From assembly GCA_026413225.1 (NCBI GenBank), contig CM048560.1, forward strand, positions 17,039,501-17,103,500: 64,000 nucleotides of DNA, read 5' to 3'. The translations under genes and the position numbers were made by a program. The notes below the pieces were generated by a model. That model was not told the DNA's origin. It worked only from the letters and a program-made list of their open reading frames with translations, and ran no database searches. Below are positions 37,931-51,232 of the stretch, one piece after another. Position 1 is the stretch's first letter. The number at the start of each line of letters is the position of its first letter. This DNA comes from Otis tarda (Eukaryota > Chordata > Aves > Otidiformes > Otididae).

Positions 37931-40900
37931 GAGATAAATTAGCAGGGTTTTTTATTATTATTTTTAAATTTCTAGGAAATACAGAAGAGTTGATAAGTGA
38001 AAATGCATACGTGTTAATAAGATGAAGTACTGGAATCCAGATGCAAGAATACCTGATTTCCCCTGCAGAGGAAAAGGAGGATCAGATAAGTACCTCAAAG
38101 GAACCTGCAAAGACTTGAAGATAAACAAACAGATGTGGCTTATGCTGGCAATAGAGATGTGGAAAAGAAATTTTAAAAATATTCAGACTCTTAGCTGATG
38201 TAAACAGGAACAGCCTCCAGCAAAATATCAAATATTCACTCCAGCAGAAAAACTAAATACAGAAATCTGCTAATGCACAGGCGATTAGGAGCAAGGCACA
38301 ATGACTTCATGTGACCTAAAAGAGCTAAGGAGAATCAATAGATCCAAGTGAGAGAGAAAAGTATTGGAAACAAATTAGATTTAATAAATCAAGAGATTGA
38401 ATCAAATGATGATTGTGAAATGGCCACACCATGGAGCAAACCAGCTTCTCAGCAACTGGCCTTCATCAGAGGGAATAAAGGAAAGTGGTGGGGACATTTT
38501 GGAAGTAATGATGGCTCTTGCCAGTCCGGCTAAAGAGAAAAACGAGTATGTTTTACGAATCGGGCAATCTGCATGATGGGCTCTGCAGAATATGAAGGAA
38601 ATTAATTAATTGATTTCCTGCTCACTGGCAGCTCAGAGGATGCTGGGGTGGGCAGCCGGGGGGTTTCTGGGCAGGGACTGCCTGCGCAGCACTGGTGGCC
38701 CTGGGACCGAGTGGCACAGGCGGGGCTGCTGGGCAGTGGCTGAACCTCTGCCACCAACGCTATGTCAGCAGGGCCTCTGAGACGCTGACAAGCGCGTTTC
38801 CAGCTGTAGCTGTAGCTACCCTACCTCCACCAGCAACTGCAGCCGGGTGGACCGGCCCTCCCCAGCCGTGGCACAGGGTGCCCAGGCTGGCACTGCTCAC
38901 TGCTGGGGCTCTTTGGTGGTCCTGGCTGTCACAGCGTGGCCAGCAAAGCCCCAGGGACAAGCCCCGGCCTCAGCTTAATGCTTCACATATAGGCGCTGTG
39001 AGCAGCTCCCCGCACCTTTGTGTCCACTGAATTTCTGTGACCTGCACGGCAGCAGCGCGCGAGGGACCCCAGTCAGAGTCAGACGCTTGGGGTCGTAAAA
39101 GTCTATACACTCGGCGTGTCTGAGATGTGTGTGGTACACCCCCTCATTGAGCTGTATTTGTTTTGCATCTTGAGAGATGCTTTACAAAGAAAAAACACAT
39201 TAATACTCAGAGAAGTTCCCCGCCAGTACAACCCCAAACAAAACCGCTTTTGGCTTCTAGCCGCTGCCGGGCCCCACGCTCCAGCTATTGTTAGGTGACT
39301 GTTGCTATTTTTAAGCAGATTCTCACAGAGTAGCTTCATTCATTTTATGGAGCGTAACTGTGTGGATTGACACCAGCCCTCAGCGGAATTAGAGGGTACG
39401 CTGGTGGAGAGCACTGTTACCAGTGAAAACCACTGCGCCGCTCCCACTCTGCCCCACCTCAGCTTTCAAGGCAGAGTTTGTAGAGACCCTGCCATTAAAA
39501 AAAGCACACTGAGCAAAGCGGAAAGAAATAACTGGAAGGCCCTGCCTTTATCTCACCCGCACCAGGTCTGCTAGCACACATTCCTCACCCCAGCACCTCC
39601 CGTCACTGTCCCCTGCCATGACCAGATGGCTGCCAGGCCACCTGCACCATGCCATTGGGAAAGCTGCCAACCAGTCTGTGCCCTTCCACAGACAACACTC
39701 GATAGTACCCATGGACGCCAGCCAGCCTGTGCCCCAGCTGCGGCCTCCTCGCCCAGCAAAGCCCAAAGGCCTGTCCCTGCGACAGAGAAGGGGCATGACT
39801 GCTGCTTCGTGTGCTTTGGGCAGGAGACTGGGACTTGCCAGAGCTGTGTTTGCCAAGCTGCAGGTGTTCTTCACCAGAAGTCAAGCCCTCCGCTATTTTA
39901 TTCTTCCAGTAGCAGTTACTCAATCTTGTTGCCACGTGTTGAAGCAATCACTGTCATCCATCACTTGTTTTAGGAGAACGACCACCGTCGCACACCAGAA
40001 TCAAGGCCCCTGGGTGCTGGACAGGCAATCAACATCCAGAATGTATTGGTTCAGTAGGGGCAGGGTGTGAATAACACACCAGAGGGAAAAAGGAGGAGGA
40101 ATGCAGCAGGAGGAGAGAGACAACATTGCAGAAACAGTGACGTTTACAACTGGGAAGCATAAAACGCTGGTGAGATTTCTTAAGCTGACTAGAAAAGATG
40201 TTTAAGCGATTAGCCAGCTGACATTTAACCACATTTCCCTGACATCACACCAACCCTCCTCACACCCCACCTCCTGAGAGCGGCACAGGGTCCAAGCAAG
40301 TCCCAGATGCTATGGACACGGCCCCGACTCCCCCACAGGGAGGGAGCTTTCCGCCTGCTGCGAGGAGCCTGGGGCTGGTGGCCACAGGGCCACAACCGCA
40401 GCCCAGTTGAATACGCCTGGAAGGGTCAAGGCTGAGATATCCTCAAGAGACAATTCAGATTGGGACTGCTCAGTCCTTCAGATTAGAGATCTACTGAAAG
40501 GAGAAAGTGCTGGGCTAGGCAAAACCTGCCCTCCTGGCTGTTTTAAACATAATGCATGTGTTAGAATAAATTATGAAATGCCTTTTGGGAATAGTGCTGC
40601 AAGCAGGCCTCGGGGTTGGTTCCCATACATGATTTATTGCATATTCATCTTCATTAAAGGAACAGAGCACGGCACATATTCAACACCCAATGAGCTTCTG
40701 ACCCGCTAGCGGGGACCCAGCAGAGCCCGAGTGCTGCAGGCTGCTTGACACGGGACACGGCACTGCACACCCTGAGCACCACAGCCCGCTGCCCTTGGTT
40801 GTAAACATTTGTTACTCTGCAGAAATTCCATGAAGTCGCTTTTCAGATGGTTCTGTGTTGTCTGGCTTTGGTCGCCTGGGGCCAGGAGCTAAAGGGCCTG

Positions 40901-41911
40901 AGGCTGCACTGAAAAGCAGAATTTTGCATTCTTATTTTGCCTGAATGGGAACTACACACTGAGACAGTTAAACAGGCAGCGATAAGGGAGTTTCGCAGTC
41001 AGTTTCACAGAAATACTCAATTTAAAACCACTGGTCTATACAGAGCCCCAGGGTTCAGGGCCACAGTCTCCTCTAGCCAGGGATAGTAGGGACAGCCTGG
41101 CACTGAAATGGCTTGGTACTAACATCATCAGACACAGTTTCTGCTGATTATAACTTTGCCAAATTTGTATTTGTGGGTGAGGCGGGGCCCCTGAAATGAC
41201 CATAAGGAAAAACCTGCCTACTTTAAAGGAAGATTTAAATGAAGATCTAGCCAGTAATTGTTCAAATCATTTCTAGAAACAAGCTTAGGAGAACAACATT
41301 GGACTTGTGCTCTTTTTATTTTAAACTTTCCAGACCCCCATCCCAAAAAATTTGGCCTGTGTAGCAGGGACGCACTTTTTACTGCAGTGTGAACAGTTGC
41401 CCGCAGCCGGCTGATTTAGAAACCTTTGGAAACTGTGGGTTTGCCTGTGTCCTTTGATCTCAGCAGCTGAACACTTCATCCTCTGCGCGTGTCCGGGAGC
41501 CCCTCACAGCTCCTGGAACTGCCCGTGCTGGCACCACATTTCACAGATAATGAACCTGCTTCACTTCATCACCTAACCAGGAGAGGACTAAAAGTGGACC
41601 CAGGGACAAGGCACCAAGTTAGGAAAACTAAAATTAGGCTAAGGGGGAAATAAGATGATAACAGCTGGAATTAGCAACTCCTGATTCCCAAGGGGCTGGT
41701 GTTCCATCCTTATCTCTGTATTCTGACACACATTGTATGTGCAGAGAAATAATGTCTGAACTACCCTGACATTTGGTTTTGGTAATTATCTTGCTATATG
41801 TTTGCACTGACCAAAATGTCAGGATAGCATCTTGCTAAGTGTAGGTGTATGGTCAGTTTCCCTGCTAGGCTTTACAGCCTTTGGTGTTTCCTGTAATACA
41901 AAATTTAAATT

Positions 41912-41938
41912 AAAAAAAAATTGTCAAAATTTTTTTTT
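41912..41938. repeat. Perfect 11-bp A/T inverted repeat with 5-base loop
   Basis: The left arm, nine A then TT (41912-41922), and the right arm, AA then nine T (41928-41938), are exact reverse complements around a GTCAA loop. This could form a hairpin or cruciform, though adjacent A and T runs also arise by chance in AT-rich intron DNA. Confidence 0.8.
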
Positions 41939-44900
41939 GGTTGGAAAAACTACTTTGAATGCTGGCTATTTGGAAGTATGGCAAAGAAGTATCACTGTTG
42001 CCACTTTTTCAAACATGATGGGTTACTTTTTGTTATGTTGATTTCCATAGGAAGAAATACCATCATTCTGAAGTAAGAAATACAAACAAATGATGCTGTT
42101 GCTTAAACATAAATCCCATGTGAAGGAACTGGAAAGCTATTAAAAACAAACCATTTGCATCTAAACAATTATTTTTAGAAGTCCATATGTTTACTCTGTT
42201 TTCAAATAAACTACTTGAAATTCATCTTCTTGGGGCTGAGGCTGGTGATAAAACGTGGTGCGAAGGAACAACACAGCGTGAGTCAGGACTCCTCGCTGGG
42301 ACCCGACCGTGGGCTCCCTCCCCTCCAGCTTCGGGCCCCCCACATTGCCCTGCCATGCCGTCGCTTCTCCAGCTGCACACCAGAAAAGTATCTACTTTCT
42401 TCGCTACCTTTGGTGGGAAATATGAATGAATAGTACTACAAAATCATAACATAGTACTTTGTCCAGTTTTCTGCAATGGTTGAGCCTAAGCTGACAGCAC
42501 ACCAAAACTTCCCTGCAAAGCCACTGCAGTTAATTTGATTTCACACTACACATCACCAAAATTAGGTGTCACAGTTGGTATTAGTCTGAAATCTGGGGAG
42601 CAGACAAAACACAATCAGCCTATAGAAGATCTTATTCCAGCAATCTCAGTTTAGTGCTCCTACTAAACATGTGCAACCTGTGCAGTTTTCACCAGGGATG
42701 CACCTGCATCGACGTGGAAGAAAGCAGGCTGGCTACGACCGGGCTGTCCCCTGCATGACAGCCATTCAGCGCAGAAATCGGGTTTCATTTCCAGATGTAC
42801 TTAGGCTGTGCCACTCGAGCTCCAGCACAGCCACAACCCCGCTACTGGAAGACTGCCCTCCATTACGCCAGCTCCCACAGCTGAGCTTCCCCGGTGCCCC
42901 AGCCCTGCAAGTCCGCAACCGTGGGCAAGACTCCAACGTACCACCGGGGCTTTAGTTGCTTGAGAAAACTGAAAAAGGTATAACTTCCAGAAACTTGCTG
43001 AACACCTAGACCTTTTCCATTCTTTTCTCTCTGAGCTGCAAGCATCCAGCAGACATTCAGGTTTCGGCTGCCCTCTGGCTAACACCCAAGAGGAAGCATG
43101 GCAGATCCAGAGGTGGCAGTGAATCCTCCTCCTCTGCTGGGGCTGTCAGTACCATCTGCTGTGGCAGTGGAAGATCAAAGGCCTGAATCCAGCACTCAAA
43201 GGAGATGTAAAGGATGTAAAGAGGAGACATAAAGAGGAAGTAACTTTAATAAACTGCATTTCAAAATATATGCTGCAATTTCCACCTACACATACAGTGA
43301 GTGACGGATCCCAGACAATAACCTTGTTGTTTGTTTTAACTGAGTCATAGTACTTTTTCAGGCATTACACACCAAAAAGACTTCCTATTGTCAGCAGCTC
43401 TTTGACTTCGACTTGGTTGGACTGAAGACAAAAAGATGCTCAGGGCCAGATTCTGCCAGATAAAGTCTCCGTGAAATCAACAGGAGTTCTTTCTGTACCA
43501 AGCACATAGGCCTGTGTGGAGGTTTGGCTTTGCTGAGCTATTTGTCCAAATCTAAAGGAAAGTACGCTCTAGGCATTTCCATGTCAAAGGCTACTTCAAA
43601 GGCAAGACTCACCATTTTTCAGCTCTGGGAGTAACATTCTTACTTTATCAGGGCTATCACTCAAGCTGCCGGCCCTCTTTCCAGAGCTGCAAAATGTTCT
43701 TAATGCGAGTGAAAACCTTTAACGGCAAACCAAAGCAGCCAGCAAGAAACTATCCAGTAAGTGGTATTCTAGTACTCCTGAAATATGTCTAAACGACTGA
43801 GAACAGCAAACTCGCATAAAGTTTTAATCAAAGTTACACAGGTTTTCCACAAACACTTATTTAACAAACTCAGATAATGAAGACAGAAACAATACCATAA
43901 AATGTCACAGGACAGACAATATTACACAAACCAGTGCCACTCCTTGCCAAAGGAACAGCCAGGGGCCTCAGGTTCATACAAGTGCTCATAATAAAAAATG
44001 TTCAGCTGATATAACTAAAAATTAATTCCTAATTAGGACAGGAAGCACAAAGGGTCCATTCTGAGTCTTAAGCAGCTCAACCATCTGAAAAGTTAGTGAA
44101 AAACTTTTTATGCAGTGACTGAGCCAAAAATATTAAAGAAATGCTTGCTTTCACAATTTGTGAGACTTTTTCATATAAAGGATCTTTTCTGCTCCTGCTT
44201 GCACGCTACACAAGAGAGCCTTCTAAACTTTGCAATAAAGTATGGACAAACATACAGGTATTCTCAGCCTGAAACACAGCTGAAGTATTTTCCTCCCCCC
44301 AACTATCCTATGCGACAGAAACCCTCATCAATAAAAATAAAGCTCATAGTCTCACCCATCCTCCTGAAAGAATGAGAAAGACTAATGCAGACAAATTCAG
44401 GCACATAAAATGGGTGTTATCTACACATACCAGAAGATAAACAGGAACAGCCATAGAATCAGGATTGCTATACACATAAGACGACTTTTAAAGATCGTAA
44501 ACTTCAGAGATGTGGAAATCCAGAGCTATCTGCCTAAATTCTTTATTGGACTTTTTCAGTACAGTGTCCAGCCATGGCCCATTGAAGAGGGATTAGTGTT
44601 AAACTTGTTCCACCAAAAACTGTTCCTGCATCATAGAACAGAAAGAAAAGCTGTATCCATCAAGCCTAAACTTTGTGAGATCAAAGCAGTTGCTGACCAC
44701 ACTATGGCAGGTGTGCAGGTCTCGGAAATTATGCTGCCATGGGCAAATGATGGCAAAGAGTGAATATTCTTTTTAATCACACTACCTTTAACAAAGGGCT
44801 TTTCTGACAATATTGTCTGTGAACACTGATCTGGCTCTATAAGCTTGCATGAAAACTATCTATCCCTGAGCCAGCTCATCAAGCATTCACATCGAGTGGA

Positions 44901-47900
44901 AAATGAGATCTCTAACGGTGCTTGCTCAAAACACCAAACCTGCTCTCTGGCAGTAACCTGCGCTTCTGAGCTGTTGCATTCTGCTGTAAATCACATGTAC
45001 ATCAGGATCTTACACCGCTGCACGCTCAGGGCAGGGCTTGACCTGTGCTTGCTCCAGAGCAAGCAATTAACCCAAGCTCCCACCTTGCTTTCAGTAATGA
45101 GTAAATAAAACTGGAAATGTTCTCAGCACTTCAGAAGTCTTCTTGCTGGCTTGCTGAATTTTGGATTCCCTTCAATACAAAATCACTATGTGCTATTGCC
45201 ACTGAAGGGAGACATGAGCTAGCATCTCCGTTCTCAGCAGACCATAGCTTAGCCCACGATTTGCAGTTGGATGCTGCTCACCTGAAAGTCAATGGAAAAG
45301 TTAAAGTTTACTTTGACAGAGAGAGAAACGGATGTTCAATGTTAGTCTGCAGGATCAAATGTTTTCACATGTGCTGTTTCAAATTCAGTGGAACTTTGTA
45401 TGCTCACCATGAGAGCAGTGTTAGCACCTTCCCAGGGAGAACGGTGCCATTCTGTGCTTCAGGGGAGGCATTTGCTTTACTTTAAAATCAAGAAAAAACA
45501 TGCACTGTATCTTAATGCAGGATTCTTGCAAACAAATGGAAAATGTGCAAAGCACATACATGGCACTATCCTACCTTTAAAAAAATCTGACCTGACCAAC
45601 TACTAGATTGCAAATCAATCCTTCAAGGTAGATGGAAACAGAGTAGACACAACCTCCATACTGGAAAAAAAATGCTGAAAAAAACCACACTGGTTTAAGC
45701 CTACGACTCTCTGGATGATACAGTTGTAAAGTTTATGCTGTGTCTGATTAGCTGCTTGTGTCAGGCACTAAAATGTAAAATGAATACAGTGCAGGAAAGC
45801 TGATCCAGGGTCTGTCGGGTTTGAAGAGTGCTCTAAGACACTTTGCCTGCCTGGGAATGGGAAGACAGCGATGCCTGCTCTGTATTATGAATGAAGCCAA
45901 CGGAGCAAATGGCATATTCGTGCACACCCAAGAAAGTGAATCAAACCTAGTATCTTCTTAGCAGGGAAGATATCTTAGAAGCAAAGATACCAACAGAAGT
46001 CATTGCACTGTAGCTTGAATTTGCATCAGAATTTTGTGCACAAAATCCCTGGGCAAACAGCTAAAGGATGAAGAAGACAGTAAAGTTTCCATTATGTTGA
46101 CCATGTGAAATCCTAAACTTGTTAACATTCTTCTGACAAATCATTCTGGAAGAAGAACGGCTTATTTGCTTTACTAAGTAAGGTTTTTAGGGAAGTATTT
46201 GGGGTTTCTCTTTTTTTTTTTCCCCCTGACGTAAAATGTCTCATTTTCAGTGTTTTCTTTAAATACACAGCCCTTCTCCTGCCCTTCACAGCTCTGTGAC
46301 AATGACGACAACATCTTTTCACTAAATTTTCTCAAAGAGGAAAAAATCCTGTAAAATAAAACTCTAGCTCCTGTTATTGTGAATTGTTTGCACGGTAACT
46401 GAATTTTTTTTTACTTCCCGCAGCATTCAAAAAGGCTTAGACTGGGAAGTGCCTTTCTAGTTGTGAATAGGGGCCACTTCGACCAGTTGCAACTGAGGTC
46501 AGTGGACAATCAGGGGAACTGCTCCTCCCAGCACTCTCTAACCCAATTCATTATTCTGGGTCTTACTGCGTTGTCACTCCAGCGCTAAGGCCACCTGAAT
46601 ATTGTTTAACCCTCTCTACTGCCCAGTCCGGATGCCACCCCCCTCGCAGTCAGAGCTTTTTATTGTGGGCCTCAAAAACCAGATACCGAAGTGGGATGCA
46701 GCTGCCTCAGGAAATGAACTCGAACCGGTACAGGAACTGATTGCAAGATAGCACCAAGCACTGAGGTAAGGAACTTGAGAGAAGAATTCAGCAGTCTCTT
46801 ATTTTGTTTTTCACCAACAACCAGCACTGTCCTTTTCCAATACCAGGCATACAAAGTAAATAGATTTTTAGGCTTTCCATCAGAAAGTTTCCTTCTAAAA
46901 CTGCTTACAAGAGTAAATAGTAACAACAACGCACAGAAAGTTATATTATGTTAAAACCTCCATTAGTATTCAGACTGGAAGAAAACAGCATCACGGCTGC
47001 CACACATTCAGCAAACTCAGAATGCAACTGGAAAAGGAAATGATTCAGAAACCACAGGTGCTCAGCATCAGGCTGCTGTGCCTCGCTGGCAGCCCCTGGG
47101 CACGGGCACATGTGAGACAGCAGGAATCAAAGGCCAGGTTAAAATTAGGGATCAACTCAGAACTGTGCTCAGCCCAGCTCTCTCTGCTGATCTGCACCAC
47201 AGGGGCAAACAGGCATTTCCAGGGGAAGAGTGAGCCCAGGGGGTGTGTGCTACCCTCCTGCTGCTTTGATCACACCAAAACGGAAAGTAAAAGCGGGTCT
47301 AACATACCAGGGGAGAGGGGATATATACGTACTCGGTTAAATTGGGAAGAAAGATTTAAAAAAAACCCAAACAACTTATTTCCAATATTGTCATATTTTT
47401 CTTCACTGTCTTGCAAAGCACCTTTCTGTCCATCCAGTTTTTTACAGCATCACTCAAGCCTACAGTGCTCTACGAGAGCAAACATGTACATGTGTGTCTT
47501 CAAACAGCGCTGCTCATAATGCTCTTCCCTCACAGAAAGTACTTACTCCAAAAGTAAAAAAAAAATCAAAAGGTGAGCCATAACTCACATACTTATCTAT
47601 GCAGTGAAATTTTTCACTTTTAAACATTTTCATCCTAATTAAATTCTAGCAAGATACATTCGTCAGTCTTTCATAAGCCTCTGATTTTGCTTGGTCAACT
47701 CTTCCCAGTGAACTGGGCAAACGGCATTTCGTGAACAACGAACAAAACCGCCCGTCACGCTGCGACAAGGCAGGATTGGTTTTAAACCGACTTAAAATCG
47801 GGATTTTTTTTGTTTTAATCTCTTGGAAAGCAGAGCCACGAGCGCGGGGGGCTGCGCTCCCCTCCGCCCCGCCGGGGCGGACCCGCCAGGACCGCGCCAC

Positions 47901-48455
47901 CCCCGCGGGGGGACCGCGCTCCCCGCCCCGCCGCCTCCCCGCAAGGCGGGCTGCTTCGGTTTTTTTCCGAGAAAAATATCGTCACGGGCTTCCCTCCAGC
48001 CGCCCGTCTCCACGGCGACGGTTTCGCCCCCGCACCGCCCCCGCTCCCGGGAAAAGCCCCCCCTTGGCCGCGGGCCACCGCCCCGCAGGGCACCCCCGGG
48101 GCCGCCCGAGCGCCGCGGCCCGGCAGCGGGGGGCCCGGCCCGGCCCGGCAGGCGATGGGATGCGGTGGGGCGGGGCGGGGCCAGGGGGCCGCCGCGGCAG
48201 CTTCCCGGCGCCCCTCCACCGGGGAGAGCAGGCGGCGGCGACCCCAGATAAAGTTTGGCTACCCCAGCGCTGCCCAGGGGAGGGGGCGGCACCGGCGATG
48301 CCACCGTGGGGGCAGAGCGGCGCCCCCGCAGCCGCTGCCTGGGCCGGGCCGGGTCTCTTCTCCCCGCGGCGGCTCCGTCCCCGCGGCGATGCCCCGGCCC
48401 CAGGGCGGGGAGCGGAGGGCCCGGGCAGAGGCGGGCCGGGTGCGGAGGCGCCTAC

Positions 48456-48650
48456 CTGGTGCGCAGCTGGGCGGGGGTGCGGGGTCACGGGCGGCGGCGG
48501 CCGGGCGGGAGCGCGATCATGCCGCTGTGCGGTGCGGGGCTGAGCGCGGCAGGCAGGGCCGGGCCGGGCCGGGCAGGGCCGGGCGGGGCGGGGAGGCCGC
48601 CTACAGCCGCGCTCCGCCCGCCGCCGCTCCGCCCCCAGCCGCCGCGGGGC
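48456..48650 (-). other. LRRC8C: Possible non-coding first exon of LRRC8C (3' edge at a donor-like site)
   Basis: On the minus strand the sequence GCACCAG|GTAGG places a donor at 48456/48455 in the middle of the CpG island. LRRC8 genes typically have a non-coding exon spliced to the exon carrying the ATG, and the acceptor at 33916, four bases before the ATG, requires an upstream exon. The 5' edge given here is arbitrary because the transcription start cannot be read from sequence. Other GT sites in the island remain possible. Confidence 0.4.
48550..48595 (+). repeat. GGGCC/GGGCGG direct-repeat patch in the CpG island
   Basis: Tandem GGGCC units (CCGGGCCGGGCCGGG and variants) merge into GGGCGGGGCGGGG. 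They provide several Sp1/KLF-type sites and strong secondary-structure potential in the putative LRRC8C promoter. Confidence 0.8.
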
Positions 48651-51177
48651 CACGTCTGACGCAGGCGGCGGCTGGGGGGCACCGGTTGGGCTGGGCCGGG
48701 CAGCCCCCGCTGCGGCGGCGCTCCGGCTGTGCCGCCCCTGCTCGCCCGGCCGCGGCCGGCGGGACCGCCGCGCTCCGCCCGCCCCCGCTGCCCGGGAGAG
48801 AGGGCGGGAGGGGCCGGGAACGGTAACCAGCGACCGAGGCCTGCGGGAGGGCCCGCGGCATCCCCGGCGGGAGCGGCCGGACGGAGCTGCGGGGCGGGGG
48901 CCGGCGGGACACGGACGGCGTGAACGGGGCGGGGGGCTGTTTTTTCCTCCTCCGCAAAATGCGGTTGGTGCCGCGGGAAGTCATTAGGGGCGGAGGGGAG
49001 CCCGCAGTGGCCGTCCCCGCTCTGGCGGGGGGGTTTTGGTCCCTGTCTGGAGGGCGACAGCAGAAATTGTCACGGAAAGAGCTCGACCTCAGCGCACGGG
49101 GCTGTGGAAAGAGCATCAAGAGAGCAGGCTGTGAAGCGCCCGGGACTGCATTAACAATAGAAAAGCGTCCCGAAGAGTGACAATTGGAAACACAAACTTC
49201 CAGCCCAACAATTCAAAAAGCGCAGACTGAAAACTGCTGCTGAGAGAAACCACATATTCAAAGGGACTTTTGTCCAGCATTTCCAGGAAAAAAATTACAT
49301 CTCTGGCAGAATGAAGAGACGGGACAAATTCTGTATCAGAGGGAGGTACTTGCCCTCTAATGACTTGCCCCTAACCTTAGGGATAGCACATGTATCCCCT
49401 TAGGGACAGCACAAATATGTAAACAAAGAAACACAAATATACAAGCCCACTGGGGGAGAGTTAATGGAAACAAATACAACATGAGGCACCACAGCTGTTT
49501 TGCTGTAAAAATATTTACTGGATTGGGATGTGGACCGAAGGTCTGCCAGGGACGGCTGTGGGTAATTCTGACTTCGTGTACTTTCTGACCCCTCTGCTTC
49601 CAGGGCTGCTGAGGGCAGACTCAGGTTCCTCATTTGGGAATCGCTGATATGATTTATAGCTGTGGGAGCTCAGCTCCTCGTTTGGCTGAAGTGTTTGCTT
49701 AAGTGCTTCACCGTGCAGAGCTGCTTTCCTCAGCTGAAGCCTCGGGGCTTTCTGAGGCACGTCAAGAAACGAGGGTCTGAATCTGGCAGGAGCTGGAAGA
49801 GGTAGTTGGCATAGCTCCCTCACAGTCCTTTGGAGCTGCCAGCCTAAAAGACTTCAGCAATATTGCACCATTACGTAATTTTAAGTATTAGCCCCATGCT
49901 TTGGGGATTATGGCTGAGGAATAAAACAGGGCAAGTGAGCAAGATTTCCTTGTGGACAAAAGCACCAGCTTTCTTTTTTCAAGCTAAAGAAATGGTTATG
50001 GTGACTGCTGCATTCATTTTCTTTTTATTGGGTTCTTTCCATTACTCTTAACTCCTGGCAGCAGCTTAGAGAATCCCTCCCTGTCCTGGATGGTTTCTTC
50101 TTTCAGACATTTGCAGACAGTTATTCTTTTCACCCTTTCGTCATCACTTAGCTCTTAATCTTTTCTCATAAGTCAGTCCCTCCCGTTACCTAATCATGGT
50201 GCTGCTTTTCCCTGAACTCCCTCTCAGCTGCTCATTTATTTTACGGTGAGATGGTGGCCATTGTTAACGTTTCCTGTTGTGGACTTTTGGGTTATTTTTG
50301 GTCAGAGTTGCTGCAGTACTTGGAGGACTGAGCTAAGCTTCCTCTGTGAAGAATAATTACAGGCGAGGTCACTGATACTGCAGTAGAAAACATGGTCCAT
50401 GGATAATTATAGCTGATGGATTTGGGGATGGAGGCTTAGTGCTCTTCTGGTATGTGAGCTTCTGGTGGAAGACGACCTAAAAATTCATGTCGGATATTAA
50501 ACACACACAGCTGGGGCTCTGGGTACCTTTGCTCCACTGGAAAGATTTTACTGCCTGCAGAAAGCTGTGTGATTTCTTTGTGAATTCTTGCAATTTTTTT
50601 TCTTTAGGACCATCTAGGCAGTTGAAGCCATAAGTAAGTTGGGGGTATTTATTTTACTAAAAGTATTGTTTCTACCAAAATGATAGGCAACAGAAACAGG
50701 ATTCAACCATCTGAATGACTGCAAGTTTTTGACATCCTTTGATTTCAGGTTGCCTCTTTGTTTTTCATTGACTCCAGAGGAACGTGGGACAAGTCACACA
50801 AGAAATGCCGTTACTGCATTTGCCTTTACTGTCGATTGTCCTATTCATAATCTATCATTCATAATTTACAAATTCCAGAAGTGTTATTGCTGCTGCTGTG
50901 TGCTACCTTGCAGTATTTACGCTACAACAGAACCAAGTGCAGCGCTGGTTTGCACCTGAGCTAAAACTATCACAGACCAGTTTCCAAAACCAGCTGGGCA
51001 CAGGGACAGGTCACACCATCAGTGCTTACGTAACAGTTATCCCCCATTCGTGTACCTGTGGGCTGATTCTTGAGTGTGATACAGGTTTAGGATGCCCAGT
51101 CCTGAAGTCCTTGCTCAGCACCAACATAGCATCTGCTGGGATACAGCCCCTCACCTTCTACTGATTCCTGCTCAGGG

Positions 51178-51232
51178 TTTTGGTTTGGGTTTTGTTTTTT
51201 GTTTGTTTTTTTTTTCTTCTTCTCTCCAATCC
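51178..51232 (+). repeat. T-rich low-complexity tract
   Basis: A run of TTTGG/TTTTG words ending in T11 and CTTCTTCTC. The minus strand reads as an A-rich tail-like tract, but no adjoining element was recognised. Confidence 0.75.

Larger units (their letters stand above)
33916..48455 (-). other. LRRC8C: Putative LRRC8C intron 1 (14.5 kb)
   Basis: The acceptor at 33916 is well supported; the donor at 48455 is a candidate. The interval contains one CR1 fragment (37728-37880), a perfect A/T inverted repeat (41912-41938), a short near-duplication at about 37520-37562, and otherwise unique-looking sequence. Open frames here, such as 39618-40070 (+), 44410-44763 (+) and 45117-45485 (+), resemble no protein I recognise. 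GC-richer patches occur at 38640-39060 and 39550-39850 without strong CpG density. No further exon can be supported. Confidence 0.6.
47850..49130 (-). promoter_or_regulatory. LRRC8C: CpG island, probable LRRC8C promoter
   Basis: About 1.2 kb of very GC-rich DNA packed with CpG dinucleotides, with many GGGCGG/CCGCCC Sp1-type boxes and a GGGCC-repeat patch at about 48550-48595. Flanking DNA on both sides is AT-rich, so the edges are sharp. No TATA box is evident. It lies 14 kb upstream of the LRRC8C start codon with no other gene between. CpG-island promoters are usual for this broadly expressed family. The right-hand part (48900-49130) could also fire in the plus direction. The assignment to LRRC8C is by position, orientation and the internal donor site. 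Confidence 0.7.

Noticed and set aside
44115..45485. Cluster of plus-strand frames as exons of a gene nested in the LRRC8C intron
   Set aside because: The translations match nothing familiar, show no domain and are not linked by convincing splice sites.
47731..48826. Large overlapping open frames in the CpG island (up to 270 residues on plus, 223 on minus)
   Set aside because: They are Pro/Arg/Gly/Ala-rich on both strands and in several frames, as expected from extreme GC content lacking stop codons; no domain is recognisable.
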